This document shows, piece after piece, positions 27,800-37,355 of a stretch of DNA of 64,000 nt (positions within the stretch are counted from its first letter, which is position 1; the number at the start of each line of letters is the position of its first letter). Where the stretch lies: the NCBI RefSeq assembly GCF_000987775.1, contig NZ_LAHO01000016.1, forward strand, positions 59,731 to 123,730, read 5' to 3'. The notes below the pieces were generated by a model, which made no database searches, was not told where the DNA came from, and was given only the letters and a program-made list of their open reading frames with translations. The DNA comes from Arsukibacterium ikkense (lineage in GTDB: Bacteria > Pseudomonadota > Gammaproteobacteria > Enterobacterales > Alteromonadaceae). Both the position numbers and the translations under genes were made by a program.

Positions 27800-30040
27800 T
27801 CATGACTTAGCCACTTTCTCTGTATTGTTTGCAGCGAGATACTGCAGCAATTCAGCGGTTGGCATCGGTTTAGCAAACAAAAAGCCCTGCACCTCATCAC
27901 ACCCCATGGCTTCTACCGCCTGTTGCTGCTCGACAGTTTCCACCCCCTCGGCAATGGTAGATAAGCCCAGACGTTTACCCAGATTAATAATAGTTTGAGC
28001 AATCACCTCACCGGCTGGTTCAGTTACTTCCCGTACAAAAGCCCGGTCCACTTTTATCCGATCCAGTGGCAACTGCTGTAAGTAACTTAATGAGGAGAAG
28101 CCGATGCCAAAATCATCTATCGCCACTTTAATACCAGCATTCTTTAGCTTTTGCAGCGCATCAATCACGATTTTTGGCTCATCCATTACCACCGACTCGG
28201 TGATCTCAAGCTCTAACAATGCCGGGTCAATACTGTATCGATTAACACAGTCAATCACCGTCTGCACAAAATGATGATTCCGAAACTGCGGCATTGATAC
28301 ATTGACGGCAATGCGTAAGTTGTTGTAGCCCTGACTTGCCAGATGCTTTATTTGCTGACAGGCCTGCTCCAACACCCAGCTGCCGATTTCGACGATAAGC
28401 CCTGAGTATTCGGCCAGCGGAATAAACACCGCCGGTGAAATATACTGGCCATCAGCCACCGGCCAACGCAGCAATGCCTCCATGCCAACAACCTGCTTGG
28501 TACTCAGCGATATTTGTGGCTGATACCAGAGCTCAAGTTTGTCACGGCTGAAATCAGTGCGCAGCTTGCGCAATAACGATAAGCGCTCTGCCATTTCATC
28601 TTCCATTTCTGGCTGATAAAATTGATAATTCTGGCTGATACTTTTTTTAGCTTTGTTCAGCGCAATATACACATGCTTCAGGATAGTCAGCCCTTGCTCA
28701 GCTGAATCAGTTAAGCGACACAAGCCAAAGGTAGCGGTAACCTGCAACGCATGCTCTGAAGCCTGAAAGGGCTCGTTAAACACTTCTTCTAAGCGCTCGG
28801 GGGTTAACTCTTGCGCAGGGCCTACCACCCCAAATACGTCAGCGCCGATGCGGCCTAACTGGCAACTGGTGCCAAAAAAAGCAATTAAGCGTAAGGTCAG
28901 GGCGATCAGTAATTCATTGCCAACATCCTGGCCTAAGCCATCGTTCACATCGGAGAAATGATCAATGTCAATTAGTACTGCCACCATACCCTCAGCATCA
29001 AAACGGCGGGTATCCTGCAAGATTTGAATAAACTCGTTGCGGTTTGGCGTCTTGGTCAACGGGTCAATATAGGCGGCATGCTTCAGCTGCTGAAATAAGG
29101 TGACATTTTCATAGCCTATCGAGATATTACTTAAAAATACCTCTATCAGCTGCCGATCAAAAGCCTCTATCGGCCGGTTAGTTTCAATATAAACCGCCGC
29201 GCAGTGACTATCACTCCCCAGATACAACACCGTATCCTGCTGGCCAAAAATGTTCTGGCGCTGGCTCAAACATAAATTAATCTGTTGCACGATACGCGGA
29301 TTATCTATGCGATCCAGCTGGCACTTAATAAAAGGCGCATAATGCCCGGCCGCGCCCAACACATATATTTTATCGCTGGCGCTGCCGTCATCTTCTATCT
29401 GAGCACACAGCACGCCTTCGGCATGCAGACCAATTAACGAGGCAATCTGGGTAACCACGCCTTCTGAAAATTCATGTAATGAATGCTGTTCAAGTAAATT
29501 AGCACCAGCATTAATAATTTTCTGTAAGCCAATCCGGTTTTGATTAATGGTGCGGATTTGCTGATATGAACGAAGCGAGGCAATAATAGCGGTAACCAAT
29601 TTACCGCGGGTTAATTCAGTTTTGGTTTTGTAATCATTTATATCGTATTCTTTAATCACGCTTTCTTCAGGCGCGTAACCCGGCTGGCCAGTTCTGAGCA
29701 CAATTCGCAACTCTTCCAGATGCAGTTCGTCACGGATCCGCTGCACCACTTTTAACCCAGCATCATCTGACTCCATCACCACATCAAGTAATACCATGGC
29801 AATATTATCGTTATGCTGTAAAAAGCGAATGGCTTCATCGCCAGAGTAGGCATGGTGAAAGCTCAGCTTGCGGCCCATGACGATAAGGTCATTCAGTGCC
29901 AGCTTAGTGACGGTGTGGATTTCTTCGTCATCATCGACGATAAGAATATTCCAAACACCTAATGCCAGTTCCGGTTCCAACGAGGGCTGCTCGTCTTCTG
30001 CGAAAAACAGAAAATCTTCATCTGTTTCATTTGATTTCAT
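27800..30040 (-). CDS. Receiver-DUF3369-GGDEF-EAL protein, probable c-di-GMP phosphodiesterase
   Basis: A 746-residue cytoplasmic regulator. Residues about 30-160 form a receiver with ILIVDDDEE and the phospho-acceptor in MVLLDVVME. A DUF3369-type linker of about 150 residues follows. The GGDEF domain is degenerate (GRIGADVFGVVG instead of GGDEF), so it should not make c-di-GMP. The EAL domain looks complete, with EALLRW, ELEITESVV, IDDFGIGFSSLSYL, KVDRAFV and AEGVETVEQ. Expected activity is c-di-GMP hydrolysis controlled by phosphorylation. No partner kinase is adjacent. Confidence 0.88.
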   Translation of the reverse strand: MKSNETDEDFLFFAEDEQPSLEPELALGVWNILIVDDDEEIHTVTKLALNDLIVMGRKLSFHHAYSGDEAIRFLQHNDNIAMVLLDVVMESDDAGLKVVQRIRDELHLEELRIVLRTGQPGYAPEESVIKEYDINDYKTKTELTRGKLVTAIIASLRSYQQIRTINQNRIGLQKIINAGANLLEQHSLHEFSEGVVTQIASLIGLHAEGVLCAQIEDDGSASDKIYVLGAAGHYAPFIKCQLDRIDNPRIVQQINLCLSQRQNIFGQQDTVLYLGSDSHCAAVYIETNRPIEAFDRQLIEVFLSNISIGYENVTLFQQLKHAAYIDPLTKTPNRNEFIQILQDTRRFDAEGMVAVLIDIDHFSDVNDGLGQDVGNELLIALTLRLIAFFGTSCQLGRIGADVFGVVGPAQELTPERLEEVFNEPFQASEHALQVTATFGLCRLTDSAEQGLTILKHVYIALNKAKKSISQNYQFYQPEMEDEMAERLSLLRKLRTDFSRDKLELWYQPQISLSTKQVVGMEALLRWPVADGQYISPAVFIPLAEYSGLIVEIGSWVLEQACQQIKHLASQGYNNLRIAVNVSMPQFRNHHFVQTVIDCVNRYSIDPALLELEITESVVMDEPKIVIDALQKLKNAGIKVAIDDFGIGFSSLSYLQQLPLDRIKVDRAFVREVTEPAGEVIAQTIINLGKRLGLSTIAEGVETVEQQQAVEAMGCDEVQGFLFAKPMPTAELLQYLAANNTEKVAKS

Positions 30041-30061
30041 GATTACGCCTTGCTCAGACTC

Positions 30062-30089
30062 TTAACTTAAATATACATGTATAAGTTAA
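30062..30089. repeat. Inverted repeat upstream of the GGDEF-EAL gene
   Basis: TTAACTTA at 30062-30069 and its perfect complement TAAGTTAA at 30082-30089 are separated by 12 bases containing TACATGTA. It sits 22 nt before the minus-strand ATG at 30040, so it could be an operator or part of the leader. The AT-rich flanks mean chance cannot be excluded. Confidence 0.4.
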
Positions 30090-30228
30090 AAAACAAAAAA
30101 CGAATTATCATTTATTTTTAGCTTAGTTAACTTTGATAGTGCCGGGCACAAATAATGCCGGCCTACTTGCTGCTGCAGCGGCTTAATGCCAAGATAACAT
30201 TAATTATTCGACAAATATCGGATTTATT

Positions 30229-31131
30229 TTGAGTAAAGTAACCCCGGCATCTGGCCAGCAGCGGCTGCTAAGGCTGGCACGCTATCACCTTGGCGCCCCG
30301 GTCACCAACAGAACCTCAGCCCCCCTTACTGATACCAACCATGAAAATGCAGACAACACCCCGGGCAGCGCTAAACATCAGCAACTTGCAGCCCGCTCAG
30401 GCGCACCTGAACCCGTCGCTGAGCTAAGCCTGGCCCAGCGAGTTAACCGCCGCTTACAAATGCAACGTGAACGCCAGCAGCAAAATCTGGAAAAAATCAT
30501 GGCGTTAGCGCTGGAGTATTGTCCAGAGCGAGTATCAGCCCAGGAGGTCGACCCTGACTGGTTTGCTCAGTACTGTGAATTAGTACTGGATATTTCTAAC
30601 GACAATATGCAGCAACTATGGGCAAAAATCCTGGCTGGAGAGATTGCCACACCAGGCCGTTTTTCCTTAAAAACGCTGCAAACTTTGCAGCAAATGAGCC
30701 ATAAAGAAGCACAAAGCCTGCAATTGGCAGCCAGTTTAAGTTGCCGCAACCGACAGGAACAAAGCGGCCGGATATATTTTGGCTATATTCGTAAGCCGTC
30801 ATTGTGGCAGTTACTTACCGGTCGTAGCATGGCGCTGCTTAATTTAAGCCAGTTTGGCTTATCGTATCCGCAAATTCTGAACCTGGTAGATATCGGCATT
30901 TTGCATAGTGTCGAGATTGAAAGTGGTGAATTACAACCCGGACAAGCTTTTAGCTGGCAATTTCAAAGCCAGACTCTGGAGTGCACAGCCCTGCAACGCG
31001 GTGTTGTTTTGCAGTACTACAAATACACCGCCGTGGGTACCGAATTGCTCCCACTGCTAAACAGCCCAACCCACAGTGGCTATTTAGCAGCGCTGCAGCA
31101 GCAATTGGCAGGCGTACTGCAATTTAAATAA
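30229..31131 (+). CDS. TIGR03899-type conserved protein
   Basis: A 300-residue cytoplasmic protein of unknown function. A low-complexity N-terminus of about 60 residues is followed by a Gln/Arg-rich helix (RVNRRLQMQRERQQQNLEKI) and the segment NDNMQQLWAKILAGEIATPG with SLKTLQTL, which I associate with TIGR03899/DUF2806 proteins. The start is TTG 30229; no in-frame ATG occurs before residue 75 and the ribosome binding site is poor. It converges on the next gene with 8 nt between stops. Confidence 0.7.
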   Translation: MSKVTPASGQQRLLRLARYHLGAPVTNRTSAPLTDTNHENADNTPGSAKHQQLAARSGAPEPVAELSLAQRVNRRLQMQRERQQQNLEKIMALALEYCPERVSAQEVDPDWFAQYCELVLDISNDNMQQLWAKILAGEIATPGRFSLKTLQTLQQMSHKEAQSLQLAASLSCRNRQEQSGRIYFGYIRKPSLWQLLTGRSMALLNLSQFGLSYPQILNLVDIGILHSVEIESGELQPGQAFSWQFQSQTLECTALQRGVVLQYYKYTAVGTELLPLLNSPTHSGYLAALQQQLAGVLQFK

Positions 31132-31139
31132 ACCATGCA

Positions 31140-33392
31140 CTAGGGTGCTTTGACGCTCGCTGTCAGTGAAAACTTCGCCAGCAAACTATCCAGTTTTGCC
31201 GGTTCTAACGGTTTGAAAATAATATCGTCCATGCCGGCCTCATGGTAGCAGGCGATTTCATCAGGCATAGCATGCGCGGTAAAAGCAACGATAGGAACTT
31301 TCTGATATTGAGGCTGCTGCCGCAGTTGCCTGGCAACGTCAACCCCAGACATATCCGGTAACTGAATATCCAGTAAAATCATGTCAAATTTATGCTGCTG
31401 ACACAGGGTAAACACTTGCGCAGCAGAGGTAGCCGTATGCAGCAACAAGGGCTTGTTTTTCAGTAGTACTTGCACAAAAGCCAGGTTGGTTTCGTTATCA
31501 TCAACCACCAGAATATGTTGCAGGCCAGTGTGTTTTGGTCGTATCTCGGCAAAGGCAATGACCTGCGCCAGACAATACTGATGGTTGGCCTGCACTGTGG
31601 GCATAATATCTTGCCAATCGGGCAACCTGGCCGGTGCGGCAAAACTCAGCACATTGGGCCCTCGTCGCAGCTGAGCAAACAGCACTTGCCACTCTGAGGG
31701 CGGTGCCACTACGGGTAAAAACAGCAACACAAGTTCAAATGCATTACTATTTATCAGCAACTCCAGCTCACTAAGGCTGTTACATTTGGTCACCTGCGCC
31801 ACTATTCCAGTTAATGCCGTCGCGTGAGTCTGTAAACGCTCAGTATCTTCATCAAACAGCAATAACTGCTGCAGTAACCTGGGGGAGCTAACGGGCTCAG
31901 TCTGTACCGGCACCTTCAGTTGTAAAATACACCCCAGGCCATCGAGTGATTGACAGCTAAAGGTGGCACCACTAACCTGAACCGCCTTTAACAGGGCGAT
32001 ATCAGCATCACTCCACTGAAAATCAAGCATGTCGGCGGATTGCAGCAGTTGCCGGCAATGTGCAGGTAATCCATTGCCATTGCAACGGGCCGTTAACTGC
32101 AAATAGTCTTGTTCCCCGCCAGTATCGAACTGAATATCCAGCGTCATTTTGCTAACATCCTCTGCACGCAAACACAACAGTATCAGCGCCTGTAACAACG
32201 AGTTTAACGTTTGCTGGCAGAGGTTCACTGCACAATTTAAGGTGTTCGGGTGCTCCTGCCAGTCAAGATTGACCTCTGCTACAGGCAATACCGACCCAAG
32301 CTGTTGCAGATGCTGACTCAGCCAATGCGTCAGACTCAGTGATTCTCCCCGGAAGTCTGCTGCACTAAACTGATAATGTCCTGTCAGCAGGTGCAGTTGT
32401 AACAAACGTTGAAACTGCGCCGGCTGTAACTGCTCTTTACGCTGCCACAGGATCAAGCTTTGTTCAAACCAGTGCCGGATCTGACGCTGTTGCTGTTGCT
32501 GCTGAATACTGAAGTGCTGCCGTTGCTGGTCAAGGTCGTTACACTGAGAACTCAGCTGTTGCAATCGCTGATTTAACTGCAGTAACAACTGTTCATGGGC
32601 CGACTGTTTGTTATCCAATGCACTAACCAGGTCATTAAAGGCTTGTTGTACAGGTCGCAGTGTCGGAACCAACTGAGCCGAGATCTGACATTGCTGCTGA
32701 GCAGACTGCAAGCGATGTAAATGATGCGTCACTAACTCAATATCGGTATGATGGTGCTGCTGGCTGCGCTTTACCAAGCCGAAGCTTAATAGCATACCTA
32801 CCGCCCAGGCCCCGCTAAGCAATGCCAGTGGCATTAACCAAACCAACCAGGCAAATTCAGTATCAAACACTACCGCGATATAACCGTTATCCGGCAACTG
32901 CCCCGTTAGCGTATCGCCAGCGCGGCCAAGACCAGCACTGACTGGCAATACAGCAAGTTGACTGCCATTGGCCAGAGTGCTTACCTGATATGCTAATGGT
33001 GCGCCTTCAAGCACCGGGGCCTCGGTCGGCAATGTGCTACTGGCAATGAACTGGCGCTGGGCGTTATAAGCAGTAATATGTTGCACCGCTAGTGGCGAAC
33101 TATTATGAATTTGCCTTAACTGACTGGCAAGCGTCTCCGCTGGCGCAACCGCAAGATTAGCCTGAATAGCATAGTTAACGGTAATAGCTAATTGTTGTAT
33201 TTGCTGTTGTTGTTGGCTGCGATTCTCATTGTGTAACCACTGCACCATCAGCAACCAGGCTAACAACAGCGCCAGCAACCATGGAATCATTAACTGTCTG
33301 AAGATATTTATCAAAACGTTGCTGCCGCCACATTCAGAAATAGTTACTATAAAGCGCTTCAGCAGCAGCGACAAGTTTAGCCACCCAAACAA
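31140..33392 (-). CDS. BarA-shaped membrane protein without kinase motifs, with C-terminal receiver
   Basis: A protein of about 715-750 residues. Two membrane helices (near 35-50 and 180-205) flank a periplasmic domain. A Gln-rich coiled coil (about 230-310) and a region in the place of a histidine kinase follow. There I see no H-x-E/D-x-R phospho-acceptor and no N, G1 or G2 ATP-binding boxes. A receiver-like segment lacking its Asp (about 510-620) precedes a complete receiver (ILVVDDNETN, MILLDIQLPDMSG, FTAH, IFKP; about 625-742). The order mirrors BarA minus its HPt domain. It should accept phosphate or act as a scaffold, not as a kinase. The start is uncertain: TTG 33392, TTG 33314 or ATG 33290. 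Confidence 0.7.
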   Translation of the reverse strand: MFGWLNLSLLLKRFIVTISECGGSNVLINIFRQLMIPWLLALLLAWLLMVQWLHNENRSQQQQQIQQLAITVNYAIQANLAVAPAETLASQLRQIHNSSPLAVQHITAYNAQRQFIASSTLPTEAPVLEGAPLAYQVSTLANGSQLAVLPVSAGLGRAGDTLTGQLPDNGYIAVVFDTEFAWLVWLMPLALLSGAWAVGMLLSFGLVKRSQQHHHTDIELVTHHLHRLQSAQQQCQISAQLVPTLRPVQQAFNDLVSALDNKQSAHEQLLLQLNQRLQQLSSQCNDLDQQRQHFSIQQQQQQRQIRHWFEQSLILWQRKEQLQPAQFQRLLQLHLLTGHYQFSAADFRGESLSLTHWLSQHLQQLGSVLPVAEVNLDWQEHPNTLNCAVNLCQQTLNSLLQALILLCLRAEDVSKMTLDIQFDTGGEQDYLQLTARCNGNGLPAHCRQLLQSADMLDFQWSDADIALLKAVQVSGATFSCQSLDGLGCILQLKVPVQTEPVSSPRLLQQLLLFDEDTERLQTHATALTGIVAQVTKCNSLSELELLINSNAFELVLLFLPVVAPPSEWQVLFAQLRRGPNVLSFAAPARLPDWQDIMPTVQANHQYCLAQVIAFAEIRPKHTGLQHILVVDDNETNLAFVQVLLKNKPLLLHTATSAAQVFTLCQQHKFDMILLDIQLPDMSGVDVARQLRQQPQYQKVPIVAFTAHAMPDEIACYHEAGMDDIIFKPLEPAKLDSLLAKFSLTASVKAP

Positions 33393-33427
33393 ACTACCTG
33401 GCGGCTATCCCTCGTCTGGCGGCTGCA

Positions 33428-34198
33428 CTAGAAATGCAATTCAACACCAGCGAACACCCCTTTAAAATCGAGGTTGCTATACAGCTCGTCAAGATCATCC
33501 AGCCGCACGTTAACTACCCGGTAACCCAGCTTAAAACGAACGTCCACCGCCAGTGAATCAATAAGCTGGTAGCCAATGCCCGCTTGCAGATCATATAGCC
33601 GGCTGTCACTCCAGCCAATATAACTGCCCTGAGCAAACACATCCAGGCCGGTTAACGGCAAACCTATCTTGCTGCGGGCATACAACATGGGTAGCCATTG
33701 CGACACCGACTCTTCGCCCTGCAAGCCATTAGCTGCCTGCTCTATAACCGACACCGACCCCTTGACATGCTTGGCGTTCAAGCCAAGATCCAGCTCAATA
33801 AGGCGGTTATCTAACAACTCATAGTACAACACGACATCAGTGTTAGTCAGATCTACCCGGTTTGCCAGGGTGGTATTGATAGCAAAATCTTCCCCTGCAA
33901 AGCTAAAATCGCCATCAAGCAAGGTAATACCATTGGCTGCAAGCTGGTTATGCGCCAGCCGAATATTGGGTATCAGCGGTATTGGGTGCTCCAGTGCAAT
34001 ATAGACCGTACCTTGAGTTTTGCTGTTAAAATTAAACGCTGGCGCCGGCTCGCTATTGCCAAAACTGCCGGTCGCCTTGCTGCGCCAGCCATCGGCACCT
34101 ATATACAAACCTAGCAGGGTATCTGCCGAAGCCTGTCCTGCTATCAGCATCGAACTAAACGCCACCATAACGGCTGCTTTGATGGTGGATCTTTGCAT
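33428..34198 (-). CDS. TIGR04219-type outer membrane beta-barrel protein
   Basis: A 256-residue protein with a Sec signal peptide (cleavage after QASA, about residue 25) and alternating beta-strand pattern ending in the aromatic GVELHF, a C-terminal signature for BAM-dependent insertion. DTLLGLYIGADGWRS at the mature N-terminus and LLDNRLIELDLGLNAKH in the middle match TIGR04219. The role is unknown. AGGA precedes the ATG. It is last in a probable operon with PCu(A)C and DUF2333. Confidence 0.82.
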   Translation of the reverse strand: MQRSTIKAAVMVAFSSMLIAGQASADTLLGLYIGADGWRSKATGSFGNSEPAPAFNFNSKTQGTVYIALEHPIPLIPNIRLAHNQLAANGITLLDGDFSFAGEDFAINTTLANRVDLTNTDVVLYYELLDNRLIELDLGLNAKHVKGSVSVIEQAANGLQGEESVSQWLPMLYARSKIGLPLTGLDVFAQGSYIGWSDSRLYDLQAGIGYQLIDSLAVDVRFKLGYRVVNVRLDDLDELYSNLDFKGVFAGVELHF

Positions 34199-34203
34199 AT
34201 CGA

Positions 34204-35181
34204 TTATCCTTGAGTCAGTAATTCAGATAAATCAATCAGCGCCGCATTGGCGCGGGAAATATAATTAGCCATTACCAAACTATGGTTCGCCAGCACGCCG
34301 AAGCCACTGCCATTGAGTACCATCGGGCTCCAAATCGGTTGCTGAGTCGCCTCCAGTTCCCGGATAATTTGTTGCAGACTGACCATGGCATTACGCCGGT
34401 GTAAAACTTCGGCAAAATCCACTTCAACCGCTTTCAGGTAGTGCAACAGGGCCCAGGCCGCCCCACGCGCTTCATAAAATTCATCGTCTATTTTCCACCA
34501 GCTGGTCTTAATTCGTTGCTGACCCGCTGTTACGGTTGATTGGCGGGCATCGGCATCTCCAGCTAAATCAGTATTAAGCCGCTCCTGACCTACGCTGGCA
34601 CTTAAGCGCTGCGAATAACTGCCCAGCCGCTTCTCAACATTTTTCAGCCAGTCACGCAAATTATCCGCCCGGGCATAAAACTGGCTGTCGGCCATATTTC
34701 GATCAGACAAGGCATCACGGTATAAATATAACTGGGCAATAGCCTTACGATATTCAGACTCCGCACTGGGAATAGCCCAGCTGCGATGATCGATATTAAA
34801 CTGCGGCTGGGCAATTTTCAGGTAGGCATTTTCAGCAGATTGTGATTGCGAGCGGCTGAAATCTTTGCGAAAGGCCAACGCCAGATCACGGGACATTTCC
34901 AGTACACCAAACTCCCAGGCAGGCATATTATCCAGTAAACTAAAAGGCGGCAAAATGTCGTTCGACAAATAGCCGCCCGGCTTATCCAGCAGGGTTTCCG
35001 TTACTTTAATCAGCGCAGTGGTAGTAGTGTAACCTACTGTGGCACTGACCTTATCATCGAGGTGTGCCTGTTGAATCTGCGTCACCATAATCGCAGGCTC
35101 ACGGCTAACCCACCAGCTCGTTACTACAAACAAAACCAATAACAGGCTGGCAGCCAGCAAAGCGACATTACGCTTGTTCAT
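34204..35181 (-). CDS. DUF2333 family membrane-anchored protein
   Basis: A 325-residue protein with one N-terminal membrane anchor (residues 7-28) and a large, mostly helical periplasmic domain. GYTTTTALIKVTETLLDKPG and GGYLSNDILPP followed by LDNMPAWEFGVL are DUF2333 hallmarks. The function is not known. It is separated by only 5 nt from the downstream outer-membrane protein gene and 9 nt from the upstream copper chaperone gene, suggesting one transcript. Confidence 0.83.
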   Translation of the reverse strand: MNKRNVALLAASLLLVLFVVTSWWVSREPAIMVTQIQQAHLDDKVSATVGYTTTTALIKVTETLLDKPGGYLSNDILPPFSLLDNMPAWEFGVLEMSRDLALAFRKDFSRSQSQSAENAYLKIAQPQFNIDHRSWAIPSAESEYRKAIAQLYLYRDALSDRNMADSQFYARADNLRDWLKNVEKRLGSYSQRLSASVGQERLNTDLAGDADARQSTVTAGQQRIKTSWWKIDDEFYEARGAAWALLHYLKAVEVDFAEVLHRRNAMVSLQQIIRELEATQQPIWSPMVLNGSGFGVLANHSLVMANYISRANAALIDLSELLTQG

Positions 35182-35190
35182 ATCTCGTCC

Positions 35191-35628
35191 TTAGCGTCGG
35201 GGCATCTCAGTAAGTGGCATGCTCAGGGATAACACTTCACCATTACTAAAACTCAGATCTAATGTCACGCTTTCGCCTGCCATTAGCGGCTGTTGCGGAT
35301 TAAATAACATCAGATGCAAGCCACCGGGCTGCAACGTTGCGCTGCTATTGGCGGCAATATCAATTTGATCAACCTGCTCCATCCGCATCACACCATCCTT
35401 ATGCGTATGTTGATGTAATTCAGCTCGCTCAAAGGCATTACTTTGGGCGCTAACTAAACTAACGGCAGTTGCAGCATGATTATGGATAGTGAAATAGCCT
35501 GCCGTAACAGTGCGTCCCGGCATCGGCACCCGAACCTGCCCATCGGTAACAGTTAACTCTGTCGCCAATGCCGGTAAGGCTGTCAGACTAACTGTGGCAG
35601 AAATCAGCAAAGCAATAAATCGCACCAT
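35191..35628 (-). CDS. PCu(A)C-type periplasmic copper chaperone
   Basis: A 145-residue secreted protein with signal peptide (cleavage near ALA-TE). The Cu(I) site H-x(n)-M...H-x-M is present in ELHQHTHKDGVMRMEQ and PGGLHLM. PCu(A)C proteins carry copper to cytochrome oxidase or other periplasmic targets. ATG 35628 is preferred because GGGAG lies just upstream; the longer frame to 35646 has no such site. No Sco or cytochrome oxidase gene is adjacent. Confidence 0.87.
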   Translation of the reverse strand: MVRFIALLISATVSLTALPALATELTVTDGQVRVPMPGRTVTAGYFTIHNHAATAVSLVSAQSNAFERAELHQHTHKDGVMRMEQVDQIDIAANSSATLQPGGLHLMLFNPQQPLMAGESVTLDLSFSNGEVLSLSMPLTEMPRR

Positions 35629-35733
35629 GTTACGCTCCCTTAACAAATTTAGTTTATCTTACACCAAATTCTGGCAGCGAACAGCGACTTAGCACAAAGT
35701 TATAGCCTGATAAATGGCAGCAGCCCGGCACAG

Positions 35734-35856
35734 CTAACTCCGGGCACGCTGCCACCACAGCAAAAGCGGCAACAAGTAGCACCATACGATAAAAGCTGAA
35801 AACATGGTAACTACCGGTAATAAATACAGCAGCAACAAACTGCTGGCAGATAACAT
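35734..35856 (-). CDS. Small single-pass membrane protein (40 residues)
   Basis: ATG 35856 to TAG 35734 encodes 40 residues: a short start, a long hydrophobic stretch (LLLLYLLPVVTMFSAFIVW then CYLLPLLLWW), and a basic end QRARS. A GGAG motif on the minus strand lies 7 nt before the ATG, and the ATG is only 3 nt past the stop of the upstream secreted-protein gene, so it looks like a translated second cistron. I do not recognise a family. The basic tail predicts a cytoplasmic C-terminus. Confidence 0.5.
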   Translation of the reverse strand: MLSASSLLLLYLLPVVTMFSAFIVWCYLLPLLLWWQRARS

Positions 35857-35859
35857 CGG

Positions 35860-36114
35860 TTACTCCGCCGCAGGCTTAGTATCCGTTTTCTCTGCCTGCT
35901 GCTGAGCCAGTTGCGGCTCACTTTGCAGTAACAGACGCAGATCGGCAGCCGTTTTCTCCATGGCCTGGCGTGCTTGCTGCACAACCGTTATTTTAATATC
36001 GGCTAATTGATTAGCCGCTAATTGTTGCATAGCGTCAGTTACAGGATTTGCCTGGGCTGGCGCAGCAGTTAAACATACAACAGCAGTTAGAGTCAGAGCA
36101 GCGAAAGTTTTCAT
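35860..36114 (-). CDS. Small secreted helical protein
   Basis: An 84-residue protein with a signal peptide (cleavage after AQA, about residue 23) and a mature part of about 60 residues that is almost all helical, rich in Ala, Gln and Glu (ADIKITVVQQARQAMEKTAAD). ATG 36114 is chosen because AAGGA lies at correct spacing; the upstream frame to 36129 gives MKEYY, which simply contains that ribosome binding site. No family is recognised. It pairs with the tiny membrane protein downstream. Confidence 0.65.
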   Translation of the reverse strand: MKTFAALTLTAVVCLTAAPAQANPVTDAMQQLAANQLADIKITVVQQARQAMEKTAADLRLLLQSEPQLAQQQAEKTDTKPAAE

Positions 36115-36338
36115 ATAATATTCCTTCATAATTAAGTTAGTCAGTACTACAACTTACCTATTACAAAGCTTGTGCCAACTTTCAACCAAGACTAAATCAT
36201 TGATATATAACTAAATTTTTACGAAGCACTTGATTGGTTATTTTTCAAGCATTGGCTCAATACTAAAAAATAGCCAATTTAACCACCATGTTAGTCAAAA
36301 TCTTCATGTGAGGTTCACTTGCACATTATCGCCGCCAT

Positions 36339-37355
36339 TTACTCTGGCACTGCCGCCAACGCCTGCACCAGTACTTCAGGCCCGGCAGCAGCCAGATGAC
36401 CGTTTTCACTCAGATGGCGCCGCCACAAACGGGCACCGGGTAAGCCTTGAAACAGACCCAGCATATGCCTGGCAATGTGCCAGAAACGGGCGCCTTGCTG
36501 CATTTGCTGTTCAATGTAAGGCAACATCGCACGCACCAATTCGTGCTGCGTCAGCACTGGCTGCTCGTCACCATAGATCAAATGATCAACCTGGCTCAGT
36601 AAATACGGATTGGTATAAGCCTCCCGCCCTACCATCACACCGTCAACCAGTTGCAGCTGGTAGCGCACATCGTCCAGCGTTTTAATACCGCCGTTAATGC
36701 TGATATCAAGCTGCGGGAAATCACGCTTCAGCTGATGCACCCTGGGATAATCCAACTCAGGTATTTCGCGGTTTTCTTTCGGGCTTAACCCTTTTAACCA
36801 GGCTTTACGGGCGTGCACGATAAATTGCTGACAGCCCGCATCTGCAATAGTACCGATAAAATCGGTTAAAAACGGGTAACTATCCAGCTCATCTATCCCA
36901 ATCCGGCTTTTTACCGTGACCGGGATCGATACCACATTCAGCATCGCTTGCACACAATCAGCCACTAACGCAGGCTGGGCCATCAGACAGGCGCCAAACA
37001 TGCCGTTTTGCACCCGATCGGACGGGCAGCCAACATTAATATTGACCGCATCATAGCCTCGCTGCTCGGCCAGCTGCGCGCACCTGGCCATATCGGCCGG
37101 ATTGGAACCGCCCAATTGCAGCACCAGTGGATGTTCTTGCTGATTAAAAGCCAGATAATCGCCCTTACCATGGATCAACGCCCCGGTTGTTACCATTTCG
37201 GTATACAACACGGCGTGCCTGGTCATCAACCGGTGAAAATAGCGGCAATGCCTGTCAGTCCAATCCAGCATCGGGGCGACAGAAAATTTATGGTCAATAA
37301 GTTTAGTAGCCAAAATGCTCGTACCTGCAGTAAAAGATGAATGATTCAGCCACAT
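36339..37355 (-). CDS. dusA: tRNA-dihydrouridine synthase A
   Basis: FMN-dependent enzyme reducing U20/U20a in tRNAs. In the 338 residues the FMN/active-site motifs are [46 protein letters not shown] (catalytic Cys) and [20 protein letters not shown], with ING-GI near the C-terminal half. ATG 37355 is chosen over the upstream TTG. It is divergent from zur, a neighbourhood also known in E. coli. Confidence 0.95.
   Translation of the reverse strand: MWLNHSSFTAGTSILATKLIDHKFSVAPMLDWTDRHCRYFHRLMTRHAVLYTEMVTTGALIHGKGDYLAFNQQEHPLVLQLGGSNPADMARCAQLAEQRGYDAVNINVGCPSDRVQNGMFGACLMAQPALVADCVQAMLNVVSIPVTVKSRIGIDELDSYPFLTDFIGTIADAGCQQFIVHARKAWLKGLSPKENREIPELDYPRVHQLKRDFPQLDISINGGIKTLDDVRYQLQLVDGVMVGREAYTNPYLLSQVDHLIYGDEQPVLTQHELVRAMLPYIEQQMQQGARFWHIARHMLGLFQGLPGARLWRRHLSENGHLAAAGPEVLVQALAAVPE

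Noticed and set aside
36230..36685. 151-residue plus-strand frame with many prolines and histidines
   Set aside because: It mostly overlaps dusA in antisense and has no ribosome binding site or homology that I recognise.
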